Shown here piece by piece: positions 1 through 8,251 of a stretch of 15,222 bases of DNA; the first letter of the stretch is position 1, and every line of letters begins with the position of its first letter. The position numbers and the translations under genes are program-made. Below the pieces are notes generated by a model that saw nothing but the letters and a program-made list of their open reading frames with translations, was not told the DNA's origin and made no database searches. The stretch comes from Candolleomyces eurysporus. Its lineage: Eukaryota; Basidiomycota; Agaricomycetes; Agaricales; Psathyrellaceae. The stretch is taken from contig JANBPK010001405.1 in the NCBI GenBank assembly GCA_027579435.1, forward strand, positions 1 to 15,222, read 5' to 3'.

Positions 1-363
1 ACTGCTGTTTTATTTGTGTTTACTTTTGCATTTGCAATTGACTGGTTTCGTGTACNTTTTATCTTGCGCGGCATGATACTAAGTAAAGGAAAGATCAAAG
101 CTATAAAGAAGTAACCTTATAGGTTAACTGTGTGATTATTGAGTACCCCTCGATTACTTGGAATTAGTGTGCACAAGAGAGAGAACCTGTAAATTCTTAA
201 TACTCTACACTACCCCCCATACTTGCACCCCCGGTTTCGGCGCAGCACGACTACAAAAGGTTTATACATACTATTTACCTTGCACGGCTCGACTTGGAGT
301 TGGTGTTAGGTGTTAGATTGTGTGTTAGTAGTCTCGCCGTTCTCAATCTCTTCAATGGTTTGA
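1..363. other. No gene seen; flank upstream of the integrase relic
   Basis: No reading frame here is convincing. A single N sits next to a T run near position 56. The stretch holds a short C run (about 213-233) and AT-rich DNA. The integrase homology to the right begins abruptly near 364, so this DNA should belong either to a deleted part of the retrotransposon or to another element inserted into it. I could not define LTR ends or a primer binding site. Confidence 0.5.
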
Positions 364-858
364 AAGGCAACAGGTTACTTGCCCTGCTACCTCATGCATG
401 GCATTGAGCCTCTGCTCCTGTTTGACATTGCTGACAGCACATCCATGATCCCCCCTCCCCAGTCTGTCATCTCCACTGAAGATCTCATTGCCTATTGTGC
501 TTGTATGGTCCAGAAGCGCCCAGAGGACTTGGAGCGTGTTTGAGTAATGCTTTACAAGGCTTGGATGGCCTACGCTTGCGACTTTGAGGATTGGTGCAGG
601 TCAACCATTCAAAATTTCAACTTCCAGTTGGTAGACTTGTTCTCGTTTGGAATTTGTGTCTAGACTTGTCGATTGGATACAAGACAAAGCCTAGGTATCT
701 AGGACCAATGGCTGTGGTTTGTCGGATGGCAGGTGGATTGTACGTGCTCACAGAACTGGATGGGTCAGTCTCCAAACTTTGTTTTGCTGCCTACCAACTT
801 GCCCCTTACCTCACTTGCAATATTCAACAAGTCCCAGTCACAGACTTCACGGACCTAT
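364..858 (+). pseudogene. Ty3/gypsy retrotransposon integrase, C-terminal relic
   Basis: This is the end of a gypsy polyprotein: the last part of the integrase catalytic region and the C-terminal DNA-binding part, which in a live element would help insert the cDNA copy. What I see: frame 1 reads TGYLPCYLMHGIEPL (from about 373), then ISTEDLIA and VQKRPEDLERV. An in-frame TGA lies at 541-543. After STIQNFNFQ the frame moves by one near 620-628 and continues as VGRLVLVWN, YKTKPRYLGPM, LDGSVSKL and LAPYLTCNIQ. This order (HG-x-EPL, then GRLVLVRN, then KTKPRYLGP, then ELDGSV) is the one I know from integrases of agaricomycete gypsy elements. No reverse transcriptase, RNase H or protease remains in the window. 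A MITE interrupts the relic immediately downstream. Family call is firm; the clade within Ty3/gypsy is not determined. Confidence 0.85.
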
Positions 859-1131
859 CACTGTGGTTTTTTAGGTGTTTGTTCAATGAGCACTTCTTAA
901 GCAAATCAGGTGCAAGGAATGCANTTTTTTTACAGTTTGTGTTCAATGTGCCTACATTAGACACATTTTGAGCAAAGTTTTAGTGGTGGCAGAAGGAGGC
1001 CAGACACATGCAATGCAAATTTGAATTTGCCTAGCCTGAACATTTGTATTGCAGATTGTAGACAAAGTCAACCCTTGCATTTGGTTTGCTCAAAATGTGG
1101 TCTTTGAACAAACACATCAAAAACCACAGTG
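859..1131. mobile_element. 273-bp MITE, CACTG termini, copy 1
   Basis: A non-coding inverted-repeat element. It begins CACTGTGGTTTTTTAGG and ends with the inverted counterpart ACCACAGTG. The terminal inverted repeats extend roughly 55 bases each side with scattered mismatches and include TGTTTGTTCAA on the left and TTGAACAAACA on the right. It is flanked by the direct repeat TAT (856-858 and 1132-1134). Copy 2 at 3684-3956 has the same length and about 17 differences by eye, and lies in different flanking DNA with its own duplication, which proves mobility. CACTR termini with 3-base duplications are the hallmark of the CACTA (En/Spm, CMC) superfamily, so I infer mobilisation by a CACTA transposase; none is visible here. 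PIF/Harbinger also makes 3-base duplications, but usually TWA. An N and a T run lie near 925. Confidence 0.85.
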
Positions 1132-1228
1132 TATCTGGCAAGCAGCTCAACTTGATTATGCATGACAGGGAGGATCCAGCTTTGCCACTGGACCTCTGAA
1201 CTTCTCTATTCAATCACCATCTATGCTA

Positions 1229-2167
1229 TCAGACACCCTTGGATAACCAGACTCGCCTTCCCCTTCCACCACAAAACCTGTCATGAAGAGTTCCCCTCCC
1301 AGCACCACTGGTCATGCCTCCGCCTCTCCCCTTGTTAGGGCTCCAGCCCAAATCCTTTGTCCATGGCCTGGCTGATGTGAGGGAGGATTGTCCCATGTTG
1401 TTGATGCATGTGAGGCACTCACCAAGCATAATGGCAATGGCAGCGTCAAGGCTGTCCTCCCCACTGTAGGCCTCCCGACATATGTCCTCAATTATGCCAG
1501 GCTCAACTAGGGCAAAGATGACAGAGCGTAGGTCAGTGGCTTGCTCATAACCAATTGTGTTGCAGAGCGTGTCAACAAGCCTATGTGTCCACCAGAGTAG
1601 GCATTGTACATCGACTGGGATAACAAGGGGCTGGCCATACTGTTTGCAAAGCACCTGGGTGCAGTAGAGGTTGACCTGTTAAGCAAGATATGGGTATTTG
1701 GGTGCACAGGCGGACAGCATCAACTCACCACAACTTGCATTGTTCTCAGGAACTGATCCTATCTCCCATTCACCATTTCCAGGTTCTGCGCAGCCGATCA
1801 GTGTCGAAGGTTGTGTACAAAAGCTTCTTCAGTGTGGTGGAAGGTGATGACTCCAAAGGGGAGCAGCCAAAAGCTCAGCTCAGGTGGTACAGTAGGGGCA
1901 GGCGGGTTGTCCTCAGTTGGTACAGCAGTGTTGGTGGTGGACATGGGGTGGTGTATTTGAACAGGGGTTGTGCTGTCAGTAAAGCCTTAAATGTGCTTCC
2001 AGCTTGGCGTCTTGGTTGCCCAGGCAATTGCTGTCAGAGTAACTTCCCAATAGCACCCTGGTCTGCGCACAAGTTGCATGTCCCATCATTTCTTGTTCGC
2101 ATTTTTGCACATCTGTTTTCTCTTTGAGTCNTTTTTTCCTTTTTTTGTTTTGTTGTTTCTTTTCCAT
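1229..2167 (-). pseudogene. Broken spliced gene, unrecognised
   Basis: I do not recognise the product. Reading down the minus strand, frames change near the region with an N (2131), then one frame from about 1985 to 1729 contains TVPPELSFWLLPFGVITF and later FLRTMQVV. It is broken by TGA (1800-1798) and TAG (1761-1759). A good intron follows, 1728-1676 (53 bases, GTGAGT to CTTAACAG, phase 0). The next exon reads VNLYCTQVLCKQYGQPLV, RLVDTLCNTIGYEQATDL and EPGIIEDICREAYSGEDS. A second candidate intron is 1422-1372 (51 bases, GTGAGT to CACATCAG, phase 1); its length is a multiple of three, so the frame stays open whether or not it is removed. The tail is Gly/Arg-rich and probably not authentic. 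Matching intron phases argue for a once-real gene; the stops say it is dead. It may be cargo of a transposon, since transposon ends lie on both sides. Confidence 0.5.
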
Positions 2168-2277
2168 TCATTAATCATCTCAGGGCTTGTCAGGTGTTGT
2201 GCTGACTCAGGGTCAGCATGAAAAGTCCCCAGGGGATGTGGGGATGCCCTCATGCGTGCGAGCGTATGGGGCATCAT

Positions 2278-2725
2278 CTGGATTTAGAAGTTCTGNCCCC
2301 CCGATTAGGCAAGGCACAAGGCGCATGAATGAGGGTGAACCTTTCCCCTCTCCGCTTCTCCCCTATCAATTGCATATTCTGCTTGAGNTCATCCCGACCC
2401 ATGACAATGCTCTGGTCAGTAGATACCTGATTTTATTTATCAATTGATTATGACTGTTTGTGCCGTCTCACATTAGGTGGGACAGGCTAAGTTGATTGTG
2501 GCAGATCCTCTCTCTTACCTTTGCTCACATTCACTTGGACAGTCCCTTCCCACTCGTACTTGACTCCCTCTCNTTTTTTCTTTTGTTGNTTTTTTTACAT
2601 ATTATTTAAATACACCAAAATACACTCCTTGTTCATTTTATTCCCTTTTTGGCAAGCATTGAGCTCCTGCCTGAGTCCTTAGGCTCAAACCCCCTCTCTT
2701 ATCTGAGAGTTCCCATCTCTCTTCA
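2278..2725. other. No gene seen; T-rich stretch with several Ns
   Basis: Nothing coding is convincing on either strand. Ns at about 2296, 2389, 2573 and 2589 all touch homopolymer runs. T-rich tracts lie at about 2572-2600. A short plus-strand frame (2187-2447) spans two Ns and shows no protein-like signal. Confidence 0.45.
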
Positions 2726-2760
2726 GTGCTTTTTGAACAAACATATCAAAAACCATAATG
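2726..2760 (+). repeat. Orphan MITE-type right terminus
   Basis: The sequence GTGCTTTTTGAACAAACATA, followed by TCAAAAACCATAATG, matches the right end of the two 273-base MITEs (GTGCTCTTTGAACAAACACA, then TCAAAAAACACAGTG in copy 2), with decay at the very end. The DNA to its left does not resemble the MITE interior, and no matching left end with the same flank was found. It is either the right end of a larger related CACTA element or a badly truncated copy. The last bases are ATG instead of GTG. Confidence 0.6.
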
Positions 2761-3535
2761 TCAAATCCCAGACATTGCAGAATGCATGGAAATAGATGCT
2801 GCTTCAATTTTGGGATGAAGTCCTAAAGCAACTTTTGTGAGATTGAGAGAATATACGGATGACAGAAACTCACAACAAGATATAAATTGTGGTGTATTGC
2901 TCTGACACAGTTAACAACAGCAGAACCCAAATTGACAGGTTGGTTCTGATTGGAAGCCATGTGTTACGTATACTTCTCCTCTGGACCTTCCTTACTGACT
3001 TGATTCATAGCAAACTCACCTTTATTGTTAAGTCTGTTGCAGTAATATAGGAATTCACTTTCAGTGCTATCTTTTTTTTTACATTGTTACAAAATCACAT
3101 ATATTTTTTCATTTTATAAGACTACTTAAGTACAAAAACATTCCAATCTTTTTCAATGTATTATTACTTCTCAAATGGACCAGTTGAATATTTTCTAGAA
3201 CATTACAGATAAACCAACAGACACTAACTTCTTGTCCAAGCACAGGAACCTTGATTGGTTCTATGGGCGCAGATCAATCACTGATGGAAGCGCTCACCGG
3301 TTCCGGATTCTGCTCAAAGCCACATTTACCTTCTATACTCTGCTACTTCTTTCTCCAGTCTTCTATTACATTCTGTTGGATTCTTTTGCCTTTTTTTAGC
3401 TACTGTAATGTTCTAGTAGAGTTACTGATAAAACATATATATACTCGTCTTTGTTAGCTTGAAATGTAACTTGATTTTTACCTCATTTACTACTTACAGA
3501 CCGTCTTGCATAACTTCGTGCTGTTAGACCCTTGG
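2761..3535. other. AT-rich, no gene seen
   Basis: No supportable coding frame. It includes T runs near 3070-3110 and a TA-rich TATATATA block near 3436-3443 that could serve as a core promoter or lie inside an LTR, but no transcript start or LTR boundary can be shown. The short plus-strand frame at 3251-3457 has no recognisable motif. Confidence 0.45.
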
Positions 3536-3566
3536 ATTCTGAATAACACGTTACACTATTCAGAAT
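3536..3566. repeat. Perfect 10-bp inverted repeat with 11-bp loop
   Basis: ATTCTGAATA (3536-3545) is followed, after 11 bases, by its exact reverse complement TATTCAGAAT (3557-3566). It could form a hairpin. It is the first of three inverted repeats in about 150 bases upstream of MITE copy 2. Function unknown. Confidence 0.8.
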
Positions 3567-3645
3567 TCAGGTAGTAAGTAAGAACTAAGCTAGTTATCAC
3601 TCACCTACGAGCAATCACTTGATTCCTGTACTTAAGAGAACTCTT

Positions 3646-3665
3646 GTGTATTCAATTGAATACAC
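3646..3665. repeat. Perfect 20-bp palindrome
   Basis: GTGTATTCAATTGAATACAC is its own reverse complement. It lies 18 bases before the left end of MITE copy 2 and directly after a smaller inverted repeat, AAGAG/CTCTT. A palindrome this long could be a dimeric protein site or a relic of a transposon end, but nothing in the window shows which. Confidence 0.85.
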
Positions 3666-3669
3666 CAAT

Positions 3670-3685
3670 TGTGACTACTGTCACA
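3670..3685. repeat. 6-bp-stem inverted repeat at the MITE insertion site
   Basis: TGTGAC, four bases, then GTCACA. The right arm overlaps the TCA target duplication (3681-3683) and the first two bases of MITE copy 2, so part of the symmetry was created by, or selected as, the insertion site. Confidence 0.6.
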
Positions 3686-3956
3686 CTGCAGTTTTTTATG
3701 TGTTTGTTCAATGAGCACATCTTAAGCAAATCAGGTGGCAAGGAATGCATTTATTTATGGTTTGTGTTTAATGTGCCTACATTGGACACATATTGAGCAA
3801 AGTTTTAGTGGTGGCAGAAGGAGGCCAGACACATGCAATGCAAATTTGAATTTGCCTAGCTTGAATATTTGTATTGCAGATTGTAGACAAAGTCAACCCT
3901 TGCATTTGGTTTGCTTAAAATGTGCTCTTTGAACAAACACATCAAAAAACACAGTG
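3684..3956. mobile_element. 273-bp MITE, CACTG termini, copy 2
   Basis: Same length and orientation as the copy at 859-1131, aligned end to end. It begins CACTGCAGTTTTTTATGTG and ends AAAAAACACAGTG, and is flanked by the direct repeat TCA (3681-3683 and 3957-3959). The long inverted termini share TGTTTGTTCAA..GAGCACAT and the mirror ATGTGCTCTTTGAACAAACA. The interior, with GGTGGCAGAAGGAGGCCAGA and a CAAATTTGAATTTG motif, is nearly identical in both copies. No coding capacity of its own: the open frames that cross it are by chance. Independent target duplications of different sequence (TAT and TCA) show that this is a transposed family and not a segmental duplication. Confidence 0.9.
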
Positions 3957-4189
3957 TCAACTAGTTGTCACATCATGACATAGCAAGATTCAACACCTGC
4001 TTCTATAGGTGAAAGTCCCTTGCTCTCCCTGCCCATCTGACAATCTCCTGTAGAGTCTTCTGGCATCTGCAAACAGATGAGTGACAGACAAGCCTGTCTA
4101 TGTTCAATATGTGTCATTTGTTCCTTGTAATCTTGTTTGTCTGTTGAAAACTGATTGCAGAATATAATAAGGTATCAGGAACAGGGGTT

Positions 4190-4997
4190 ATGCAAAAGCA
4201 TCTGTACTCCCACCATCTTGACAAGTGGGTGAAGGCATGCAACAATCTGAAAATAAAGATTTCCACCAAAGAAGCACAGCAACCTGTCAAGGAATACTGA
4301 CAAAAGCAAGGTGATCATGTGGATGACTTAACAGAGCCACAACTAGTGGAACTTGCAGACTTTTTGCAGGAGGTTTTCCTTGATGCACTCGTTGATTTTG
4401 TCATTGCAGATGACCAGGTGTGTACACTGATCTCTTTCCTTTGGGATCTGATTCTGACTACACCACAATGCAGTCTATCAATGTCATTGAGTCAATCTTC
4501 TTTCTACATCTCATTCTGCTCCTGCATAGTGAGCTACGTAATCAGGATATGCCACACAGGACAACCATATGGAAGCAAATCCAGGTCCAATGGCATGAAT
4601 ATCTTGATGAGCTTAAGAACAAATTTAAGGTTTGCTGTACACATTCAGAGGCAGGTCAGATGACTGCTAATATCAATTTTAGACATCTGTTGGCAAAGTC
4701 TCCCTCACCACAGACATGTGGTCTGACCCAAATCTTCAACCATTCATGGCAGTAACAGCACATTGGATTGAGCCCAAGACTGTTCAGACAGCCAAAGGTC
4801 CATTCACTGATCTTTGGTTGCATGCAGATCTCATTGCTTTCCATAATTTGCCTGGGAGGCATACTGGTGAACACCTTGCTAATGTGCTAAGGAATGGGAT
4901 GAGGGATGCATCAACTGTGTTGCTTGAGGAGGAAGCATTGCTGGTGCTGACTGGGACAGGAGTCCTGGCACTACTGCAAGTGCACAGTGGGCAATGA
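4190..4997 (+). pseudogene. hAT-family transposase, N-terminal/central relic
   Basis: Part of a hobo/Ac/Tam3-type (hAT) DNA transposase, which cuts and pastes the element through an RNase H-like catalytic core. Exon 1 starts MQKHLYSHHLDKWVKACN, has an in-frame TGA at 4298-4300, and continues LVDFVIADDQ to 4417. Intron 1 is 4418-4473 (56 bases). Exon 2 reads SINVIES, HSELRNQDMPHRTTIWKQ and ends 4629. Intron 2 is 4630-4682 (53 bases, branch TGCTAAT, acceptor TTTTAG). Exon 3 reads VGKVSLTTDMWSDPNLQPF, MAVTAHWIEP and LIAFHNLPGRHTGEHLANVL. Both introns are phase 0 and join the three frames exactly. The IADDQ, PHRT, TTDMWSDPN and TGEHLA blocks are the order I know from basidiomycete hAT transposases; TTDMWS carries the first catalytic Asp. 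Homology fades after about 4885, and the later core and the C-terminal dimerisation domain are missing. I found no terminal repeats. Non-autonomous and dead. Confidence 0.82.
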
Positions 4998-5778
4998 CTG
5001 CTGAATGGCCCAAGAGCACTATATAGAAAGAAGATGAGTAGGTGCAATGAGACTCAAACAGAAGAAAAAGCCTTGGAGACAGTGGGGTCATCAACATGAG
5101 GGGTTGTAATTTGAAATGGGAGGGGCAGGAATGCGAGGGCAGGCAGAAGGGTGGGAAAGTTCAGGCTCTATCTGGCCTCAGCTCCCCCTTTTATTCTTTA
5201 GTTGGACATGCAGACACCATGATTGATGATGATGCAAGTCAGATCATCATGGAACTAATGCATGTGATGGTCGCTGAGTACTGAGTTCTGAATCTCAACT
5301 CAGCAAGCATCCTCTTGCTTTCTCATTTTGACGACGACAACACTGTTCCTACGCAGATCCAGTGGCCATGGCCCTTCAAGGAAGCCCGGCAGCTAGCATC
5401 AATTGATCATGCTTCTTACTAATTTACACATAAAAAGACGCTTTGGTGGGATTCTCCATCACAAAAGGCACTCTGTCTGACTTACTCTTCTTTTTGACCA
5501 ACCAGTGGAACCTCACCTTAAATTTGAAACTAGAATTGAAGTATAGCAAGCAAAACTGCCAAGCCAGGTTGAAACTTGATGCAACCACCTGGTCACACGC
5601 CCACCCACTCCCAGCCCAGGGCTATGGTTTGTTAATTTCCAATTCCTGACTAGGACACACAACAACAGTTTCCCCCNAATCAGTCTCCTTCAGTCTCCTT
5701 TATTTCACATACTTGGAAAGTATTCAGAACACCTTTGTTCTGAAAGGAATCTTTCCTCAGCCTTGCACCCCGATCTGA
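4998..5778. other. No recognised gene; possible decayed hAT 3' half
   Basis: Short frames at 5096-5284 and 5443-5649 (plus) have no recognisable motif, and I cannot find the hAT dimerisation domain in any frame. A tandem pair of an 11-base unit (CAGTCTCCTTC) lies near 5680-5700 beside an N. The stretch may contain the eroded second half of the hAT element, but that is inference from position only. Confidence 0.4.
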
Positions 5779-7208
5779 GCTATAAACTACCCTGAAAGGC
5801 TCTCAGACTGCCGTCAACCGTGCCGTGTACCCTATCCTTTCTTCAAATTGCTGGAAGGTTTGGGCCCCTGTCTGATGGGCACACCTACTCTGTGGTATGA
5901 GGAAGGAGAACTCATTCCTTGTATTCAACTCTCTGGAAAACATGTTGACTTCTATATCACTCAAAATCACCACCACCAAATGGTTTTAAGCCTAAGAAAG
6001 TGACAAGGGACTCAGGTTAATGTCCCCATTTTTCCCATGGCCCCAAAATGGCAGCCAACATTTGCCCTACAAATCGTGGGCAAGAGACATGAAGAAGTGC
6101 TTCATAAACTTGGACTCTCCCCTGACATACCTGTATTTTCCCCACCATTGTCTTTTTTTGAACTCCCTCAAACTAGGAATACTTTGGGTGATCAAGAAAT
6201 CCCCAGAAATGACCCCTCTCATGTCCGTGGTTATCTCTGTCAGCAGCCTCCAACTTTTGGATACCAGGGTCATGTCTTGAGCCCCTATCAATCTTACTCA
6301 GCCGATGGTGACTCAATGTGCACTGATACACCCCACAACAATCCACCAGACACTTCCAAAGAGGAGGAGGAAGAGCTGGAGGACAAGGAAGGGGACAAGG
6401 ACAAATATGACTCAGATGGCAAGACCAAAGCATCTGCATACCCACTGTTACAGACACTCAGACCTGTATCCAACATCTCCATGATTCCCAATGTATCAAC
6501 CCCCCAACCAATGCAACTATCCTTGACACCCTCCTTCAATGAAGGACATACCATGGTAAGCCCCTACTACAATATCATAGAATGTTGAACAATTCTAATT
6601 CATTCACAGGGAGATAACAATGCATCAAATCCAACCTCCCCTTCTCCTCCTTCTCTCTGACTCCCCGATCTGGAAGTTCTTCTGTCTGCCACATCGAGTC
6701 CCCAGCTCACCTCCAATCCTGATACTCCAGTCTCTCTGTCCCTGCCTTCAGGAGGCTCCAAAACAAAAATGCTGGCATGGTTGAAGCAGTTGAGCCCAAT
6801 GGCAATTTCAAATGTGATGTCAAGTCCTCTTGTGTTTATTAATTCTATTTACCAATAATTTTATAGCTCTTTTTTCTTCAGGACATTATGGCAAACAAGA
6901 CAGGACCTCCTGGATGTAAGCAGAAGATCACAGACACTTTGGGGTCTGTGAAGGAACTATTCAAGTTGAAGACACCATCTCCCCCATCCACCACTCAGAT
7001 GCTTGGGTCATTCAGCCATCTGTGGCTGAGCCAAGCTAGTTTCATTCCAGAGAACAGAGTGAATAGAGAGAGATCCACAAGCACTCCAAGCTCCCCTCAG
7101 CCAGTGTCAATGGAGCTTCCCAACTTTTCTAATCCTCCACATGAACTCACCAATGCACCAACCCTTAACCAATTCAAAACACTTCCTCCTTTGTCTTCCA
7201 TGCCCTAG
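5779..7208 (+). pseudogene. Spliced unknown gene, interrupted by TGA codons
   Basis: I do not recognise this protein. One frame is open from 5779, just after a TGA. It reads VPYPFFKLLEGLGPCLMGT and LIPCIQLSGKHVDFYITQ, meets a TGA at 6001-6003, and runs on from VNVPIFPMAPKW (first ATG 6037) through FALQIVGKRHEEVLHKLGL to 6555. An acidic stretch, EEEEELEDKEGDKDK, lies around 6361-6405. Intron 1 is 6556-6609 (54 bases, GTAAGC to TTCACAG, phase 0, branch TTCTAATT). Exon 2 contains a TGA at 6658-6660 and MLAWLKQLSPMAISN. A second intron, about 6832-6881, leads to exon 3 (DIMANKTGPPGCKQKITDTL) ending at TAG 7206-7208. The frames join across both introns, so this was a spliced gene; the two internal TGA codons suggest it is no longer functional. 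The Ser/Pro-rich acidic middle resembles gag-like or regulatory proteins, but no domain supports either. Confidence 0.5.
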
Positions 7209-7395
7209 AGGCCTCCACCCCCACCCTCCTCACTACTTATGGTTCCTGGAATGGAGGGTGAAGGAATTATCCCACCTATCTCCCCGAATTACCAGCCTTG
7301 TCCTTGCCATGCAAGATTCAGGGATTTAGACTCTGTTCTCTGTCCCCTAAATATTCAAACCCAATCATATGATCCCCTGTACCCTTCATCCACCC

Positions 7396-7659
7396 ATGCC
7401 CCAAAACCCTCCTGACAGTTGTGCTTCTGCCCACGTCAACACCCATTGTGGTGGTCAATCATACAAGGCTTCCATGTCAAGCTAGTACACATGCGTGAAC
7501 CCCAAAAATGTTGAGGATCAGTTCAAACGGTGCCAGCAGCTGGTGGAGATACCATTTTCTGTGAACCTGAACCTGAACAACTTCTTTTCTGATAGGGAAA
7601 ACTGGCAAAGACAGTGCATCCTGGACATTGCCTGGGAGCTTGGTTACCATCTGGGTTGA
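7396..7659 (+). pseudogene. Possible coding fragment, unknown
   Basis: An 87-codon frame, broken by TAG at 7483-7485, with protein-like content in its second half: NVEDQFKRCQQLVEIPFSV, NLNNFFSDRENWQRQ and ILDIAWELGYHLG, ending at TGA 7657-7659. It follows the previous gene by less than 200 bases and may be its downstream exon or a separate relic. No family recognised. Confidence 0.3.
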
Positions 7660-8251
7660 TATCAGATTTCCACTTGAGTCAACATTGTGTTAAAGAGTTG
7701 GTAAAGTTCACAACTATGTATGCTAATAGCAGCCTGTGTACATACCATTTAGCTTGCTCACGCCATCTTGGTCGTCCCAGTCGTTCCAAATCTGTGTATC
7801 ACACCGGGAGTTGAAAGAACCCGACTTGAAAGGGGGACCAATTCAATGGGTCTCAGCTTCCTTTGCACCCTTCACATGCCAAACGATGATTGAAAGCCAC
7901 GATTGGTAAACTGATCAGCGTCAAAAGGATGAAGCTCCATAGAATTCTGCATTCTATTTTGGTCCATGAGTTTGTGCCATGAAGGGAAACAAACTCACAC
8001 TGCACTCCCGTATCATGGATATCGCCAGTCAGAGATGGATTGATCAAATGTTGAGTCTATTCTGTTTACACGCACCCATTGTCTCTGGTTGCCTGAAAGT
8101 CCAAAGCAGAGTCAAGGAGCAGCCATTCTTGTCAACCTGAACGATTTCAAGAAGTTTTCACGAGAGTAGCCGCGACCATGAACCTGCCTTGTGGTGAAGG
8201 TATTACTCCGAGAAGCGTACTCAGGTCTTCCTTGGTCAGTGGATTGGATAG
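7660..8251. other. No gene seen; boundary between repeat relics and host-like DNA
   Basis: No convincing frame. A minus-strand frame (8047-7853) contains a hydrophobic run, ILWSFILLTLISLPIVAF, that could be one membrane helix, but there is no start context, domain or supporting splice model. The stretch would contain the promoter of the gene starting at 8252 if that model is right. Confidence 0.4.

Noticed and set aside
591..971. Complete 126-codon protein
   Set aside because: The first part is the tail of the gypsy integrase after a frame break and the second part is MITE DNA; it is not one gene.
3240..3670. A solo LTR
   Set aside because: AT-rich with a TATATATA block, but no TG..CA boundaries, target duplication, primer site or second copy could be identified.
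6294..6554. Minus-strand Ser-rich frame
   Set aside because: It mirrors the acidic Glu-rich codons (GAG/GAA) of the plus-strand exon; shadow only.
7853..8047. Minus-strand membrane protein
   Set aside because: One hydrophobic run in a 64-codon frame, with no splice model or family match.
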